A stretch of 64,000 nucleotides of DNA from Bacillus_BA songklensis (GTDB lineage: Bacteria; Bacillota; Bacilli; Bacillales; Bacillaceae_H), in NCBI RefSeq assembly GCF_042649685.1, contig NZ_JBHRZT010000067.1, forward strand, positions 186,001 to 250,000, in the 5' to 3' direction. The translations under genes and the position numbers were made by a program. Below, one piece after another: positions 42,701-51,386 of this stretch; the stretch's first letter is position 1; every line of letters starts with the position of its first letter. The notes under the pieces were generated by a model. It searched no databases, was not told where the DNA came from, and saw nothing but the letters and a program-made list of their open reading frames with translations.

Positions 42701-44230
42701 TTAATTTCGGATTAGGTAATCGAATGCACCTAATGCTGCAGTTGCCCCTGATCCCATCGAAATAATGATTTGCTTATAGGCGCTATCTGTACAGTCGCCT
42801 GCAGCAAATACGCCAGGGATGTTTGTTGCGCCATGTTTATCGACGACGATTTCACCCGTGCGAGTGCGTTCAACCGTTTCGCCTAACCAATCGGTATTTG
42901 GTACAAGGCCGATCTGAACGAATACACCCTGCAATTCAATGTGATGAACTTCTTCCGTCTCACGGTCGATATAAGAAATGCCGTTAACTTTGTCCGTGCC
43001 GGTAATTTCTTTTGTTTGAACGTTCTTCAGGACCGTTACGTTAGGCAGACTGTAAAGACGCTCTTGGAGGACAACATCAGCTTTCAGCTCTGGCATAAAT
43101 TCAAGGACCGTTACATGCTTCACGATACCTGCGAGATCAATTGCCGCTTCGATACCAGAATTACCGCCGCCAATAACCGCTACATGTTTTCCTGCAAACA
43201 ATGGACCGTCACAATGAGGGCAGTATGCTACACCTTTGTTCTTGAATTCTGCTTCGCCTGGTACACCAACATTGCGCCAGCGGGCACCTGTTGAAAGGAT
43301 GACGGTTTTGCTCTTTAGAACCGCACCGTTTTCGAGTTCAAGTTCGATGAGGTCCTTCTTTTCTAAACGCTTGGCACGCTGTAAATTCATGACATCGATG
43401 TCATACTCTTTCACGTGTTCTTCAAGACTTGCCGCGAGCTTAGGACCTTCCGTGTATTTTACACTGATAAAGTTCTCAATGCCCATCGTGTCCATAATCT
43501 GACCGCCAAAGCGTTCAGCAACAATGCCTGTACGAATGCCTTTACGTGCTGCATAGACAGCTGCACTTGCACCGGCCGGTCCGCCGCCGACAACAAGCAC
43601 ATCGTATGGCTCCTTATCAGCAAGCTCCGATGCATCCGGACCATTCCCCATCTTGGCGAGGATTTCCTCGAGTGTCATACGGCCGCTGCCGAACGATTCT
43701 CCATTTAGGAAAACAGTTGGCACTGCCATGATGCCTTTGCTTTCTACTTCTTCTTTGAAAGCCGCGCCGTCAATCATGGTATGTGTAATGCCAGGATTGA
43801 GAATGCTCATTAAGTTCAGTGCCTGTACAACATCAGGGCAGTTGTGGCAGCTCAGGCTGATGTAAGATTCAAAGTGATATTCGCCCTTAATACTTTTAAC
43901 TTGATCAATTACCTTCTGATCAACCTTCGGGGCTCTTCCGCTAACCTGCAAGAGAGCCAGCACCAATGAAGTAAATTCGTGCCCTAAAGGAATACCAGAA
44001 AAAGTTACTCCAGTGTCTTCGCCGATACGATTCACACTAAAGCTCGGCGTTCTCTGGAGTTCTGTTTTCTCTACCTTAATGTTGGATGACATGGTGGCTA
44101 ATTCGTCTACTAAAGCCAGCATGTCGCGGGATACGTCATCGGATCCTGCGCTGACTTTGAGCAGGACATCGCCCTCCATCAATTGAAGATATTGGGCTAA
44201 TTGTGCTTTTATATCTGCATCTAGTATCAT
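42701..44230 (-). CDS. ahpF: Alkyl hydroperoxide reductase subunit F
   Basis: A 509-residue flavoprotein that reduces AhpC with NAD(P)H. It has two N-terminal thioredoxin-like folds with a redox CHNC pair near residues 128-131, an FAD site VVGGGPAGASAAVYAARKG near residue 213, the CPHC disulfide near residue 337 (YCPHCDGPLF), the NAD site VIGGGNSGIEAAIDLAG and FAAGDCTDSAYKQ at the C-terminus. It is cotranscribed behind ahpC with a 12-bp gap. Expected regulation: PerR box upstream of ahpC. Confidence 0.95.
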   Translation of the reverse strand: MILDADIKAQLAQYLQLMEGDVLLKVSAGSDDVSRDMLALVDELATMSSNIKVEKTELQRTPSFSVNRIGEDTGVTFSGIPLGHEFTSLVLALLQVSGRAPKVDQKVIDQVKSIKGEYHFESYISLSCHNCPDVVQALNLMSILNPGITHTMIDGAAFKEEVESKGIMAVPTVFLNGESFGSGRMTLEEILAKMGNGPDASELADKEPYDVLVVGGGPAGASAAVYAARKGIRTGIVAERFGGQIMDTMGIENFISVKYTEGPKLAASLEEHVKEYDIDVMNLQRAKRLEKKDLIELELENGAVLKSKTVILSTGARWRNVGVPGEAEFKNKGVAYCPHCDGPLFAGKHVAVIGGGNSGIEAAIDLAGIVKHVTVLEFMPELKADVVLQERLYSLPNVTVLKNVQTKEITGTDKVNGISYIDRETEEVHHIELQGVFVQIGLVPNTDWLGETVERTRTGEIVVDKHGATNIPGVFAAGDCTDSAYKQIIISMGSGATAALGAFDYLIRN

Positions 44231-44242
44231 TGATCGTGCTCC

Positions 44243-44806
44243 TTAAATCTTTCCTACAAGATCAAGGCTTGGCTTAAGTGTTGCAGCACCTTCCTGCCAT
44301 TTAGCCGGGCAAACTTCACCCGGATTGTTGCGAACATACTGTGCTGCCTTAATCTTGTTAACAAGAATGCTTGCATCACGTCCGATGCCGTCTGCATTAA
44401 TTTCAACAGCTTGGATAATACCGTCTGGATCGATGATAAATGTACCGCGATCAGCAAGGCCTTCTTCTTCATTTAGTACGTCGAAGTTGCGAGAGATCTT
44501 TTGTGAAGGGTCACCGATCATAATATATTCAATTTTGCCAATAGCTTCTGAGTGATCGTGCCATGCTTTATGTGTAAAATGCGTATCCGTTGAAACGGAA
44601 TATACTTCCACGCCAAGTTCTTTCAGAGTTGCGTATTCGTTTTGCAGGTCTTCTAATTCAGTAGGGCATACGAATGTAAAATCTGCTGGATAGAAGCAAA
44701 CTACACTCCATTTACCTTTAAAGTTTTCTTCAGTAACATCGATAAAATCGCCGTTATGGAACGCTTTCGCTGTGAACGGTTTTACTTCTTTTCCAATTAA
44801 TGACAT
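44243..44806 (-). CDS. ahpC: Alkyl hydroperoxide reductase subunit C (peroxiredoxin)
   Basis: A 187-residue typical 2-Cys peroxiredoxin that reduces H2O2 and organic peroxides. The peroxidatic cysteine is in FTFVCPTELEDL (about Cys47) and the resolving cysteine in GEVCPAKWQEG (about Cys166). The ATG at 44806 has AGGAGGA at eight bases. AhpF follows in the same operon. A PerR-like box lies at 44884-44898. Confidence 0.95.
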   Translation of the reverse strand: MSLIGKEVKPFTAKAFHNGDFIDVTEENFKGKWSVVCFYPADFTFVCPTELEDLQNEYATLKELGVEVYSVSTDTHFTHKAWHDHSEAIGKIEYIMIGDPSQKISRNFDVLNEEEGLADRGTFIIDPDGIIQAVEINADGIGRDASILVNKIKAAQYVRNNPGEVCPAKWQEGAATLKPSLDLVGKI

Positions 44807-44883
44807 AATCAAATTCCTCCTATGTGTGGGTTTTGAGAACTATAAATAGCTTGCTAAAGACATAGATTAAAAGCTTCAGTTAA

Positions 44884-44898
44884 CTATAATGATTCTAA
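44884..44898. promoter_or_regulatory. PerR-like box
   Basis: CTATAATGATTCTAA matches the 7-1-7 PerR consensus TTATAATnATTATAA at 12 of 14 positions, about 80 bp upstream of ahpC. Regulation by PerR is standard for ahpCF in Bacillus. Confidence 0.6.
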
Positions 44899-45365
44899 TT
44901 CGATATTAATTATTATATAGTAATTATTTTTTGTCAAGAAAAAATGCACAACTTTACTATGTTTTGTTTTAATAGCCGTTTCGAATTGATGCCGGCAGTT
45001 AGTGCGGGCATGGAATGCTTGGTCCAGTTCTCTATGAACAAATGCAGCCACGGATAAATCTATTTGCTTATAAATTGATGTTTGACGGTAAAACCTTACA
45101 TTTTCAATGACAACTCACGTTTCTCAATTATCAAGTGTTTTGGAAAGTGGAGGGATTCCTGTTTCGTAGTAGGATAGGAGTATGGAATTTAACTATTAGT
45201 ATTTGCTGAAAGATATACAATCTAAATATCGAAAACAACTACAATTAATAATAGTTGGTGGGTGAAATTGTTTTATTCAAGCTGAAACTATTACTTAAAT
45301 CGGATGTACGTATTCTGTTGTGCTAATGTTTTAAATTTTTTAGAGGATAAAGGAGTGATTAGGGG
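44899..45365. other. Intergenic, no gene seen
   Basis: An AT-rich stretch holds the ahpC promoter region at its left and a ribosome binding site (AAAGGAGTG) for the GNAT gene at its right. No repeat or RNA was recognised. Confidence 0.4.
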
Positions 45366-45938
45366 TTGTATAATATTGAGATAAGAAGACCAAGAATTGA
45401 GGACAATGAAGAGCTGAATCAATTTTTTAGTAAAGTCATTAGGGAAACGTTTGCTAGTGAAGGTTTATCGGAGATGCTGGATGATATAGAAAATGAAATT
45501 GAAAATAAGAAACAATACTTGAAATGTGACTTTGATAGCAATGGGCAGAATCGATTTTTTTGGATAGCTTTAGATAATAATGATAATAAGGTTATCGGTT
45601 CCATTGAATATGGTCCTGTCAGTGAACTGATTAATATTTGCACAGATGGAGCATTGAAAGAATGGTTTGAGGTGGGGACAGTATTTGTTCATCCAGATTA
45701 TCAAAGACGTGGTATAGGGACTTTACTTTTAAATGTAATGCTTCTTACCTTGCAGATTAGGGGAATCGAAGAATTTTGTTTAGATAGTGGATATACCAAT
45801 GCACAGAAGATATGGAAGAAGAAATTTGGAGAACCTGATTATTTGCTGAAGGATTATTGGGGTGAAGGGTGTGATCATATGATTTGGAAAAGATGCACTA
45901 ATGAGATGTCCATAAAATTTAGGACTTTGTTCAACTAA
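45366..45938 (+). CDS. GNAT-family N-acetyltransferase
   Basis: A 190-residue acetyltransferase: IRRPRIEDNEELNQFFSKVI at the N-terminus, VGTVFVHPDYQRRGIGTLLL with the QRRGIG acetyl-CoA loop near residue 118, and LDSGYTNAQKIWKKKFGEPD. The start is a TTG behind AGTGATTAGGGG; the best ribosome binding site AAAGGAG is 14 bases away, so the start is uncertain. Its substrate is unknown. Confidence 0.8.
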   Translation: MYNIEIRRPRIEDNEELNQFFSKVIRETFASEGLSEMLDDIENEIENKKQYLKCDFDSNGQNRFFWIALDNNDNKVIGSIEYGPVSELINICTDGALKEWFEVGTVFVHPDYQRRGIGTLLLNVMLLTLQIRGIEEFCLDSGYTNAQKIWKKKFGEPDYLLKDYWGEGCDHMIWKRCTNEMSIKFRTLFN

Positions 45939-46029
45939 CGGTGCAGGATAATTGAAGAGGCAGCTTGTTCTATATACATGAAGAAAATCTTTTTGAGGTA
46001 CATTAACCCTAGTTGGGAGTAGAACAATT

Positions 46030-46185
46030 ATGGGTTACAAGATAGAAAAAACAATTGAAACTTCATCTTGGATAATCATGTCTTTATTATTGTTCTATTA
46101 TTTTGCACACATATCCCTTATTACTGTTTTTGAAATTTTTGCTGTTAAGTACACTAAGTTGATTAAGTACAATAAATGGGCTTAG
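46030..46185 (+). CDS. Small membrane protein
   Basis: A 51-codon frame with a ribosome binding site GGGAG about ten bases ahead: MGYKIEKTIETSSWIIMSLL then LFYYFAHISLITVFEIFAVK and a basic tail. One or two hydrophobic helices. No family recognised. Confidence 0.4.
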   Translation: MGYKIEKTIETSSWIIMSLLLFYYFAHISLITVFEIFAVKYTKLIKYNKWA

Positions 46186-46527
46186 TATTGATCCTTTCCT
46201 GCCATATGGATTACATATTATTTATCACGCATTTATCACCGATGGTTTTATAAAGACCGTTCAGTCAACAAAAAGATTTTCTACAATATCTTTAAGGCAA
46301 ATATGCGAATAGGAGTACAGATACATAAGAGGGATATGATTTCTTCATCTTGTTCATGTTTAACTGTGGGACTGTAGTTGAAGAACAGCTTTGTTAAAAC
46401 GAATTATAATGTTTAGTTGTGGAATATTATTATCATAAATTTTCAGTAAGGGGATCAGTTTTGGACAATCGATCAGCAACTAAACAGGTTCGACGTTACA
46501 ACAGTTATTTAGGTAGTTTTAATATTA
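46186..46527. other. Flank of the IS630-type element
   Basis: No full gene is present. A TTG-started frame from 46461 (LDNRSATKQVRRYNSYLGSF) runs into the IS at 46528 and could be a gene interrupted by the insertion; too short to identify. Confidence 0.25.
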
Positions 46528-46550
46528 ACTATATAAGTTGAATTTATGTT

Positions 46551-47110
46551 TTACAATCGCACACACAATCGGTCAATAACTTTTTCGGGTGTGTCGTTCA
46601 ACTCACGAATAAAAGCTTGCACATTTTGGCGAATCTCTTTGACAGACGAATAAAAAACGTTATAAATCACATCTGATTTAAGCCACTTCCAGAGTCCTTC
46701 AACTAGATTTAATTCAGGACTATAGGGAGGCAAAAACACCAACTCTAAACGATGTTGGTTTTCACGTAAGAAAGNNNNNNNNNNNNNNNNNNNNNNNNNN
46801 NNNNNNNNNNNNNNNNNNNNNNNNNNNNNNNNNNNNNNNNNNNNNNNNNNNNNNNNNNNNNNNNNNNNNNNNNNNNNNNNNNNNNNNNNNNNNNNNNNNN
46901 NNNNNNNNNNNNNNNNNNNNNNNNNNNNNNNNTGGTTTCATAGTTAAGTGTACCAATAAGTTTGACACCTTGATGCTTTCCGTAAGTGGGAATGATTCGC
47001 TGCTTCCCTTTTAAAAACCATGTATGCCCGAGAGCTTGATAATCGCGGATCATGGACTCGTCCTGAAACAGAAGATGATCGATTTCCTCATTCAGAAGTT
47101 TTTTTATAGG
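46551..47110 (-). CDS. IS630-type transposase, catalytic orf (with N gap)
   Basis: The C-terminal part of the transposase: MIRDYQALGHTWFLKGKQRI, IGTLNYET, then the N gap and VFLPPYSPELNLVEGLWKWL, the conserved PYSPELNxxE block with the last catalytic Glu, ending VIDRLCVRL. The gap length is not reliable, so the frame change across it may be artificial. It is probably made by frameshifting from the upstream orf. Confidence 0.75.
46775..46932. other. Assembly gap (N run) in the IS630-type element
   Basis: 158 N within the transposase. Repetitive IS copies in the genome are a likely cause. Confidence 0.97.
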
Positions 47111-47609
47111 CAGGAAAGATCTCTTCTACAAACTCTTTTTGTTTTACCGGGTCAGCTGTTGCCAGCGTATAAGTGGGTTTCGTATAACGGAGACCTAAAT
47201 CATACAAAAGTCGGGATACCCCACGAAGAGTATAGGTTTGGTTCCATTCTCTTTTGATAAAAGAAGCGATGATCGCCAAGGTCCAATTATGTTTAGCTGG
47301 AAAACCAACATCGACTGGCAGTTTGGTTGTGATGACTTGAATTAATTCCTGTTCTTGTTCAGGGGTTAATTTACGAGGTGCCCCCGGTGATTGTCCCATG
47401 ATTAAGCCGTCCAGCCCTTTTTCCTCATAGGCATTCACATAATTATAGATGGTTTTTTCAGAACGACCGATCATGTTCGTGATTTCTTTTTTAGAATAGC
47501 CCTGTAAGTAGAAGTAGATGGTTTGATAACGTTTATACATTCGTTTATCTTTCGTGGTTTTCATCGATGCAAGCAGGGTTTGAATTTCATGTTGACGTGA
47601 ATCAGTCAT
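47088..47609 (-). CDS. IS630-type transposase, helix-turn-helix orf
   Basis: A 173-residue DNA-binding part: MKTTKDKRMYKRYQTIYFYL with a winged-helix/HTH region GYSKKEITNMIGRSEKTIYN and YTLRGVSRLLYDLGLRY, typical of the IS630 N-terminal domain. It starts at ATG with GGAGAGAAA ahead, just inside the right terminal repeat. It ends where the catalytic frame begins. Confidence 0.85.
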   Translation of the reverse strand: MTDSRQHEIQTLLASMKTTKDKRMYKRYQTIYFYLQGYSKKEITNMIGRSEKTIYNYVNAYEEKGLDGLIMGQSPGAPRKLTPEQEQELIQVITTKLPVDVGFPAKHNWTLAIIASFIKREWNQTYTLRGVSRLLYDLGLRYTKPTYTLATADPVKQKEFVEEIFPAYKKTSE

Positions 47610-47698
47610 GGGATTTCTCTCCGTTCATTGGTAAATGTTATACGTATACTTCGACGGAGATGGGCTGTAATCCTTTAATTCAACTTATATAGTAAATA

Positions 47699-47712
47699 TT
47701 TTTGCACCAAAA
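47699..47712. mobile_element. IS6-type end, partial
   Basis: TTTTTGCACCAAAA differs by one base from the right end of the IS6-type element at 54354-54369 (GTTTTTGCACCAGAAC). The IS body that should lie to its left has been replaced by the IS630-type insertion. Confidence 0.4.
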
Positions 47713-47821
47713 ATAAATTTTTATAGAACTATATTTACAAGTTAAAATAAAGGAGTTAATATATCACAGGTATAAATTACTAGTAAATAAAACCTATTTA
47801 ATTACGATGTTAAAGATAGAA

Positions 47822-47918
47822 ACACCTTCGATAATGGCAAACTTGTCGAAAGATAAGGACGCAAAGCTACGGGTCTAAGGCTTATTTTGGCTAGGATCGC
47901 CGGGTTACCGAAAAGGAT
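47822..47918 (+). ncRNA. Cyclic-di-GMP-I riboswitch (GEMM)
   Basis: The conserved GEMM-I landmarks occur in order: GGCAAAC, a GAAA tetraloop, GGACGCAAAGC, GGTCTAA, a tetraloop-receptor-like segment and GCCGGGTTACCG. The downstream hairpin with T tract at 47980-48007 is the expected expression platform, and the motif GAGGGTAA...TTACATACCCCT between them can pair as an antiterminator. The first gene behind is the NSS transporter. c-di-GMP binding would turn expression on or off by termination; direction cannot be told. Confidence 0.88.
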
Positions 47919-47979
47919 TGGATATATAAGATAAGAGGGTAATTTTCAGTTTAGTAACATACCCCTTTGTTTATATATG

Positions 47980-48007
47980 CCCACCAATCTTTTTGGTGGG
48001 GTTTTTT
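47980..48007 (+). terminator. Riboswitch expression-platform terminator
   Basis: CCCACCA / TGGTGGG with a 7-nt loop and GTTTTTT, between the c-di-GMP aptamer and the transporter gene. Confidence 0.85.
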
Positions 48008-48074
48008 AATATCAAAATTAAATTTTTATTATTATAATCTTTCAGTCATCTAAGAACAGAAAGGAATGTAAAAA

Positions 48075-49442
48075 ATGTCACAACAAGAACAATGGAAATC
48101 AAAACTAGGATTTATTTTAGCAGCTGCTGGTTCGGCTATTGGATTAGGGGCCATTTGGAAATTTCCGTATGTAGCTGGTACGAGTGGTGGGGGAGCGTTT
48201 TTTCTTGTATTTTTACTTTTCACTCTATTATTAGGTTATCCGCTTTTAGTAGGTGAATTCGTAATTGGTCGCCGCTCGCAAAGTGACGCTATTACGACAT
48301 ATAAAAAATTAGCACCCAATACATTATGGCATATAACAGGAAAAATAGGTGTATTTTCTTGTTTCTTAGTTTTATCATTCTATAGTGTGATAGGTGGATG
48401 GATTATCCTTTATTTAATTAAAGCATCCACTGGTAGTTTAAATGGACTATCACAAGCTGAGTATGGTCAGCTATTCGGAATAATTATCGCTGATCCTGTA
48501 TCTACACTGTTAGGACAATTAGTTTTTCTTTTGATAACGATTATTGTTGTAGCAAAGGGGATTCAACAAGGGATAGAGAAAGCAAGTAAAATTATGATGC
48601 CTGCTTTATTTATTCTTTTTATTATTCTAGTAATTCGTTCATTAAGTCTAAACGGAGCAATGGAAGGAGTTAAATTTCTTCTAGTACCAGACTTTACGGA
48701 AATGACTTCTGAAAGTATTCTCTTTGCTTTAGGTCAAGCATTTTTTTCACTTTCTTTAGGAGTTTCTGTAATGGTAACTTATAGTTCTTATCTTCCTAAA
48801 ACACAGGACTTACCTAAATCGGCTTTATCAATTGTTATTATGAACCTTTTGATAGCTCTGTTAGCGGGATTAGCTATTTTTCCGGGAGTATTCTCTTTTG
48901 GTTTAGAGGTAGATGCAGGACCAGTTTTAATCTTTTCGGTCTTACCGGCAGTATTTACTCAAATGCCATTTGGAATTGTTTTCTTTATTGCTTTCTTAGT
49001 ATTATTTTTATTCGCAGCATTAACTTCTGCCTTCTCTATGATAGAAATTGCAGTATCTGCTTTAACGAAAAATACAAATGAAAATCGCAAGAAATACACT
49101 TGGATAATCGGAGGATTAATCTTTATTGTAGGAATTCCTTCATGTTTATCTTATGGGGTAATGGCTGATTTTAAAATAGTTGATAAGACATTTTTTGACT
49201 TGGTAGACTTCGCTGTAAGTAATGTTTTAATGCCTTTAGGAGCGTTGGCTATTTCTATATTTGTTACCACTAAGGTTTCAAAAACCGGCTTATTAGAAGA
49301 ATTACAGCAAGGTTCGAAAGTGGGGAAAGTGTTCTTTAATATATGGTTTTATTTACTGAAATACGTTACACCGATTGCTATAACTGTCGTTTTTCTAGAT
49401 GTATTAGGTGCATTAGAATGGATAGTAAGCTTTATTAAATAA
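48075..49442 (+). CDS. Sodium-dependent amino-acid/amine transporter (NSS family)
   Basis: A 455-residue LeuT-fold symporter with 11-12 helices. The substrate and Na+-site segment AAAGSAIGLGAIWKFPYVAG is at residues 16-35; VGEFVIGRRSQSDAI and AFFSLSLGVSVMVTYSSYLP are family-typical. The ATG follows AAGGAATG. It is controlled by the c-di-GMP riboswitch just upstream and shares the transcript with a PLP amino-acid decarboxylase 40 bp later, so the natural reading is import of the amino acid that is then decarboxylated. Confidence 0.9.
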   Translation: MSQQEQWKSKLGFILAAAGSAIGLGAIWKFPYVAGTSGGGAFFLVFLLFTLLLGYPLLVGEFVIGRRSQSDAITTYKKLAPNTLWHITGKIGVFSCFLVLSFYSVIGGWIILYLIKASTGSLNGLSQAEYGQLFGIIIADPVSTLLGQLVFLLITIIVVAKGIQQGIEKASKIMMPALFILFIILVIRSLSLNGAMEGVKFLLVPDFTEMTSESILFALGQAFFSLSLGVSVMVTYSSYLPKTQDLPKSALSIVIMNLLIALLAGLAIFPGVFSFGLEVDAGPVLIFSVLPAVFTQMPFGIVFFIAFLVLFLFAALTSAFSMIEIAVSALTKNTNENRKKYTWIIGGLIFIVGIPSCLSYGVMADFKIVDKTFFDLVDFAVSNVLMPLGALAISIFVTTKVSKTGLLEELQQGSKVGKVFFNIWFYLLKYVTPIAITVVFLDVLGALEWIVSFIK

Positions 49443-49482
49443 TACGTAAAAAAATAAGCATTGAAATTTGGAGGATTATCAA

Positions 49483-51123
49483 ATGACAACAATGAATCAA
49501 CTTCAACAATTATTCCCTAGTGCTGATGGAAATGTGGAACAAAGAGAAAAAATATTAGGATACATAAACACTATTTTCACTAATATTGATGAATTAAAAG
49601 ACCCCTCAAAATTAACTTTGGGGCAAATGCCTAATTATACTAAAGATTATTATAATCGTATTATCGAAGAGTCAAATGTACCGAGAAAAGGGTTACCGAT
49701 GGAAGTTACAATTACGGAACTAATCGATCTTGCAAAAGGACAACGATTTGTTAATAGTAACTATGTAGCAAATGCAGCTCCGCTACCGAATATAGCTAGT
49801 ATTTTAGGGAACTTAGTAATGGTTCTGTTAAATGGGAATGCCCTTTGGGATGTTGAAGGCTCAGGTGCAGCTAAAGCGGAAATTATGGTGACTAGTATGT
49901 TATCCAAAATTGTAGGGTATGACCAAAATACAAGTGCTGGATATACAACATGGGGAGGACAAGGAGCGGTCTTTAATTCATTACGACTTGCGGTTGCTCG
50001 TCAATTTCCGGAATCAAATAAAGAAGGGGTTCCTAACAACATATTTTGTTTCTGTTCCGAATTATCTCATTACAGTCTTTATAAATCAGTGGAAGCAACA
50101 GGTATAGGTGTAAACAACATGATTCGTGTGGAGGTAAATGATGACCATTCCATGAATTTAGAAGATCTGAAAATGAAAATGGAGAAAGTTATTTCTGAAG
50201 GTGGAATACCGGCGTATATCCTTGCGACTATGGGAACAACAGACACCTTTGGAATTGATGATATTAAAGGTATTAAAGCTATCACAAGTGAATTAGAGCA
50301 AAAATATAATTTAAAGCCTATTTACGTCCATGCTGACTCTGCGATGGGTGGTATGTACACATTCTTTAATGAATATGACTTTGCGAATAATCCATTACAT
50401 TTAGAAGATAGTGTTTCTTCAGTATTGAAAAGATACCAACAAAAATTCCAAAGTATACATTTGGCTGATAGTATGGTCTTTGATTTTCACAAGTTAGGTC
50501 AGACACCTTATATAACAAGTTTATTCCTAGTGAAAAACAAGGAAGATTTAAGATATATAGACTTAGATGCTTCCGAAACGCCTTATGTGGGTAATAGAGG
50601 ATATGGAAGTTATCATACAAGCTACACGTTAGAATGTTCTCGTATGGGCAGTGCGATTTCTATCTATGCTTCACTACTATCAATGGGAATTGAAGGCTAT
50701 CAGTCACTATTGGCTAATTATATTCGTGTTAATATAGCTTTTAGAGAATCTCTACTGAGAGAATTCAAAAATGTAGCAGTTACAAACGAAGTATCTCCAG
50801 TTACAACCTTTAGATTTTATCCAAATGAAGTTCTTTGGAAAGAAGAACTAGGGGGTAAATTAACAAGAGATGAAGTAGTTGAGATTAATGAATATAATGG
50901 TGAATTTGCTGAATTAATCGGCGTAGAAAGAGAAAGGGTTTACTTTGGTAATACCTCAAAACAAAGATTAATTCATGTTCGTGATGGGGATAAAAGATTA
51001 CCTGTTTATGTACATAAATTTTTCTCCATTTCACCATATACCACAATCGAAGAAGTGGACAGATACATTAGCTTTTTGAAAGAACACATGAATGTTCATC
51101 AAAAATCTCTAGTTCTTGTTTGA
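49483..51123 (+). CDS. Group II PLP-dependent amino-acid decarboxylase
   Basis: A 546-residue soluble fold-type I enzyme. The Schiff-base lysine is Lys337 in FDFHKLGQTPY, the PLP-ring aspartate lies in VHADSAMGG near residue 286, and TTWGGQGAVFNSLRLA forms the cofactor pocket. The frame is open from 49468 but the ATG at 49483 follows GGAGG. Enzymes of this group act on tyrosine, tryptophan, glutamate or aspartate; the length and pattern are nearest the bacterial tyrosine/aromatic decarboxylases, so a biogenic amine is the likely product. The specific substrate is not certain. Confidence 0.85.
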   Translation: MTTMNQLQQLFPSADGNVEQREKILGYINTIFTNIDELKDPSKLTLGQMPNYTKDYYNRIIEESNVPRKGLPMEVTITELIDLAKGQRFVNSNYVANAAPLPNIASILGNLVMVLLNGNALWDVEGSGAAKAEIMVTSMLSKIVGYDQNTSAGYTTWGGQGAVFNSLRLAVARQFPESNKEGVPNNIFCFCSELSHYSLYKSVEATGIGVNNMIRVEVNDDHSMNLEDLKMKMEKVISEGGIPAYILATMGTTDTFGIDDIKGIKAITSELEQKYNLKPIYVHADSAMGGMYTFFNEYDFANNPLHLEDSVSSVLKRYQQKFQSIHLADSMVFDFHKLGQTPYITSLFLVKNKEDLRYIDLDASETPYVGNRGYGSYHTSYTLECSRMGSAISIYASLLSMGIEGYQSLLANYIRVNIAFRESLLREFKNVAVTNEVSPVTTFRFYPNEVLWKEELGGKLTRDEVVEINEYNGEFAELIGVERERVYFGNTSKQRLIHVRDGDKRLPVYVHKFFSISPYTTIEEVDRYISFLKEHMNVHQKSLVLV

Positions 51124-51154
51124 TTTTGTTTATAGAAATAGCATAAGAGGGAGC

Positions 51155-51187
51155 ACAAAAGCGACAGGTTTACTTTGTCGCTTTTTG
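51155..51187 (+). terminator. Intrinsic terminator
   Basis: AAAAGCGACA / TGTCGCTTTTT, 9-nt loop, after the decarboxylase gene. Confidence 0.85.
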
Positions 51188-51209
51188 TTGTTTATACACT
51201 GAAATGTTA

Positions 51210-51352
51210 GTAATCCAACTCCGATTGAAAAAGTGATTATACCTATTCCTAATGTCCATGTATTGATGCAACGGAATAAAACAACACTTCATTGGGATCC
51301 TCTTGTAATAAATGGAGAAAAGATTAATCAATATGTGTTCAAAGAAAGCAGA
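51210..51352 (+). pseudogene. Short coding remnant
   Basis: A forward frame reading PIEKVIIPIPNVHVLMQRNK, TTLHWDPLVINGEKINQY, without start codon or ribosome binding site. It may be the tail of a deleted gene between the decarboxylase and MCP. Not identified. Confidence 0.25.
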
Positions 51353-51384
51353 AAAACCGATAGGAATTATTCCTATCGGTTTTT
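51353..51384 (-). terminator. Bidirectional terminator at MCP end
   Basis: AAAACCGATAGGAAT / ATTCCTATCGGTTTT, nearly a perfect palindrome with T tract, adjacent to the stop of the leftward chemoreceptor. Confidence 0.85.
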
Positions 51385-51386
51385 TA

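Larger units (their letters stand above)
46528..47693 (-). mobile_element. IS630-type insertion sequence, 1.17 kb
   Basis: Bounded by 17-bp perfect terminal inverted repeats ACTATATAAGTTGAATT (46528-46544) and its complement (47677-47693). Inside, transcribed leftward, are a helix-turn-helix orf (47609-47088) and a DDE orf (to 46551), with an N run (46775-46932) between them. Two-frame organisation and the catalytic block PPYSPELNLVEGLWKWLK place it in IS630. The perfect ends indicate a recent insertion. Confidence 0.9.
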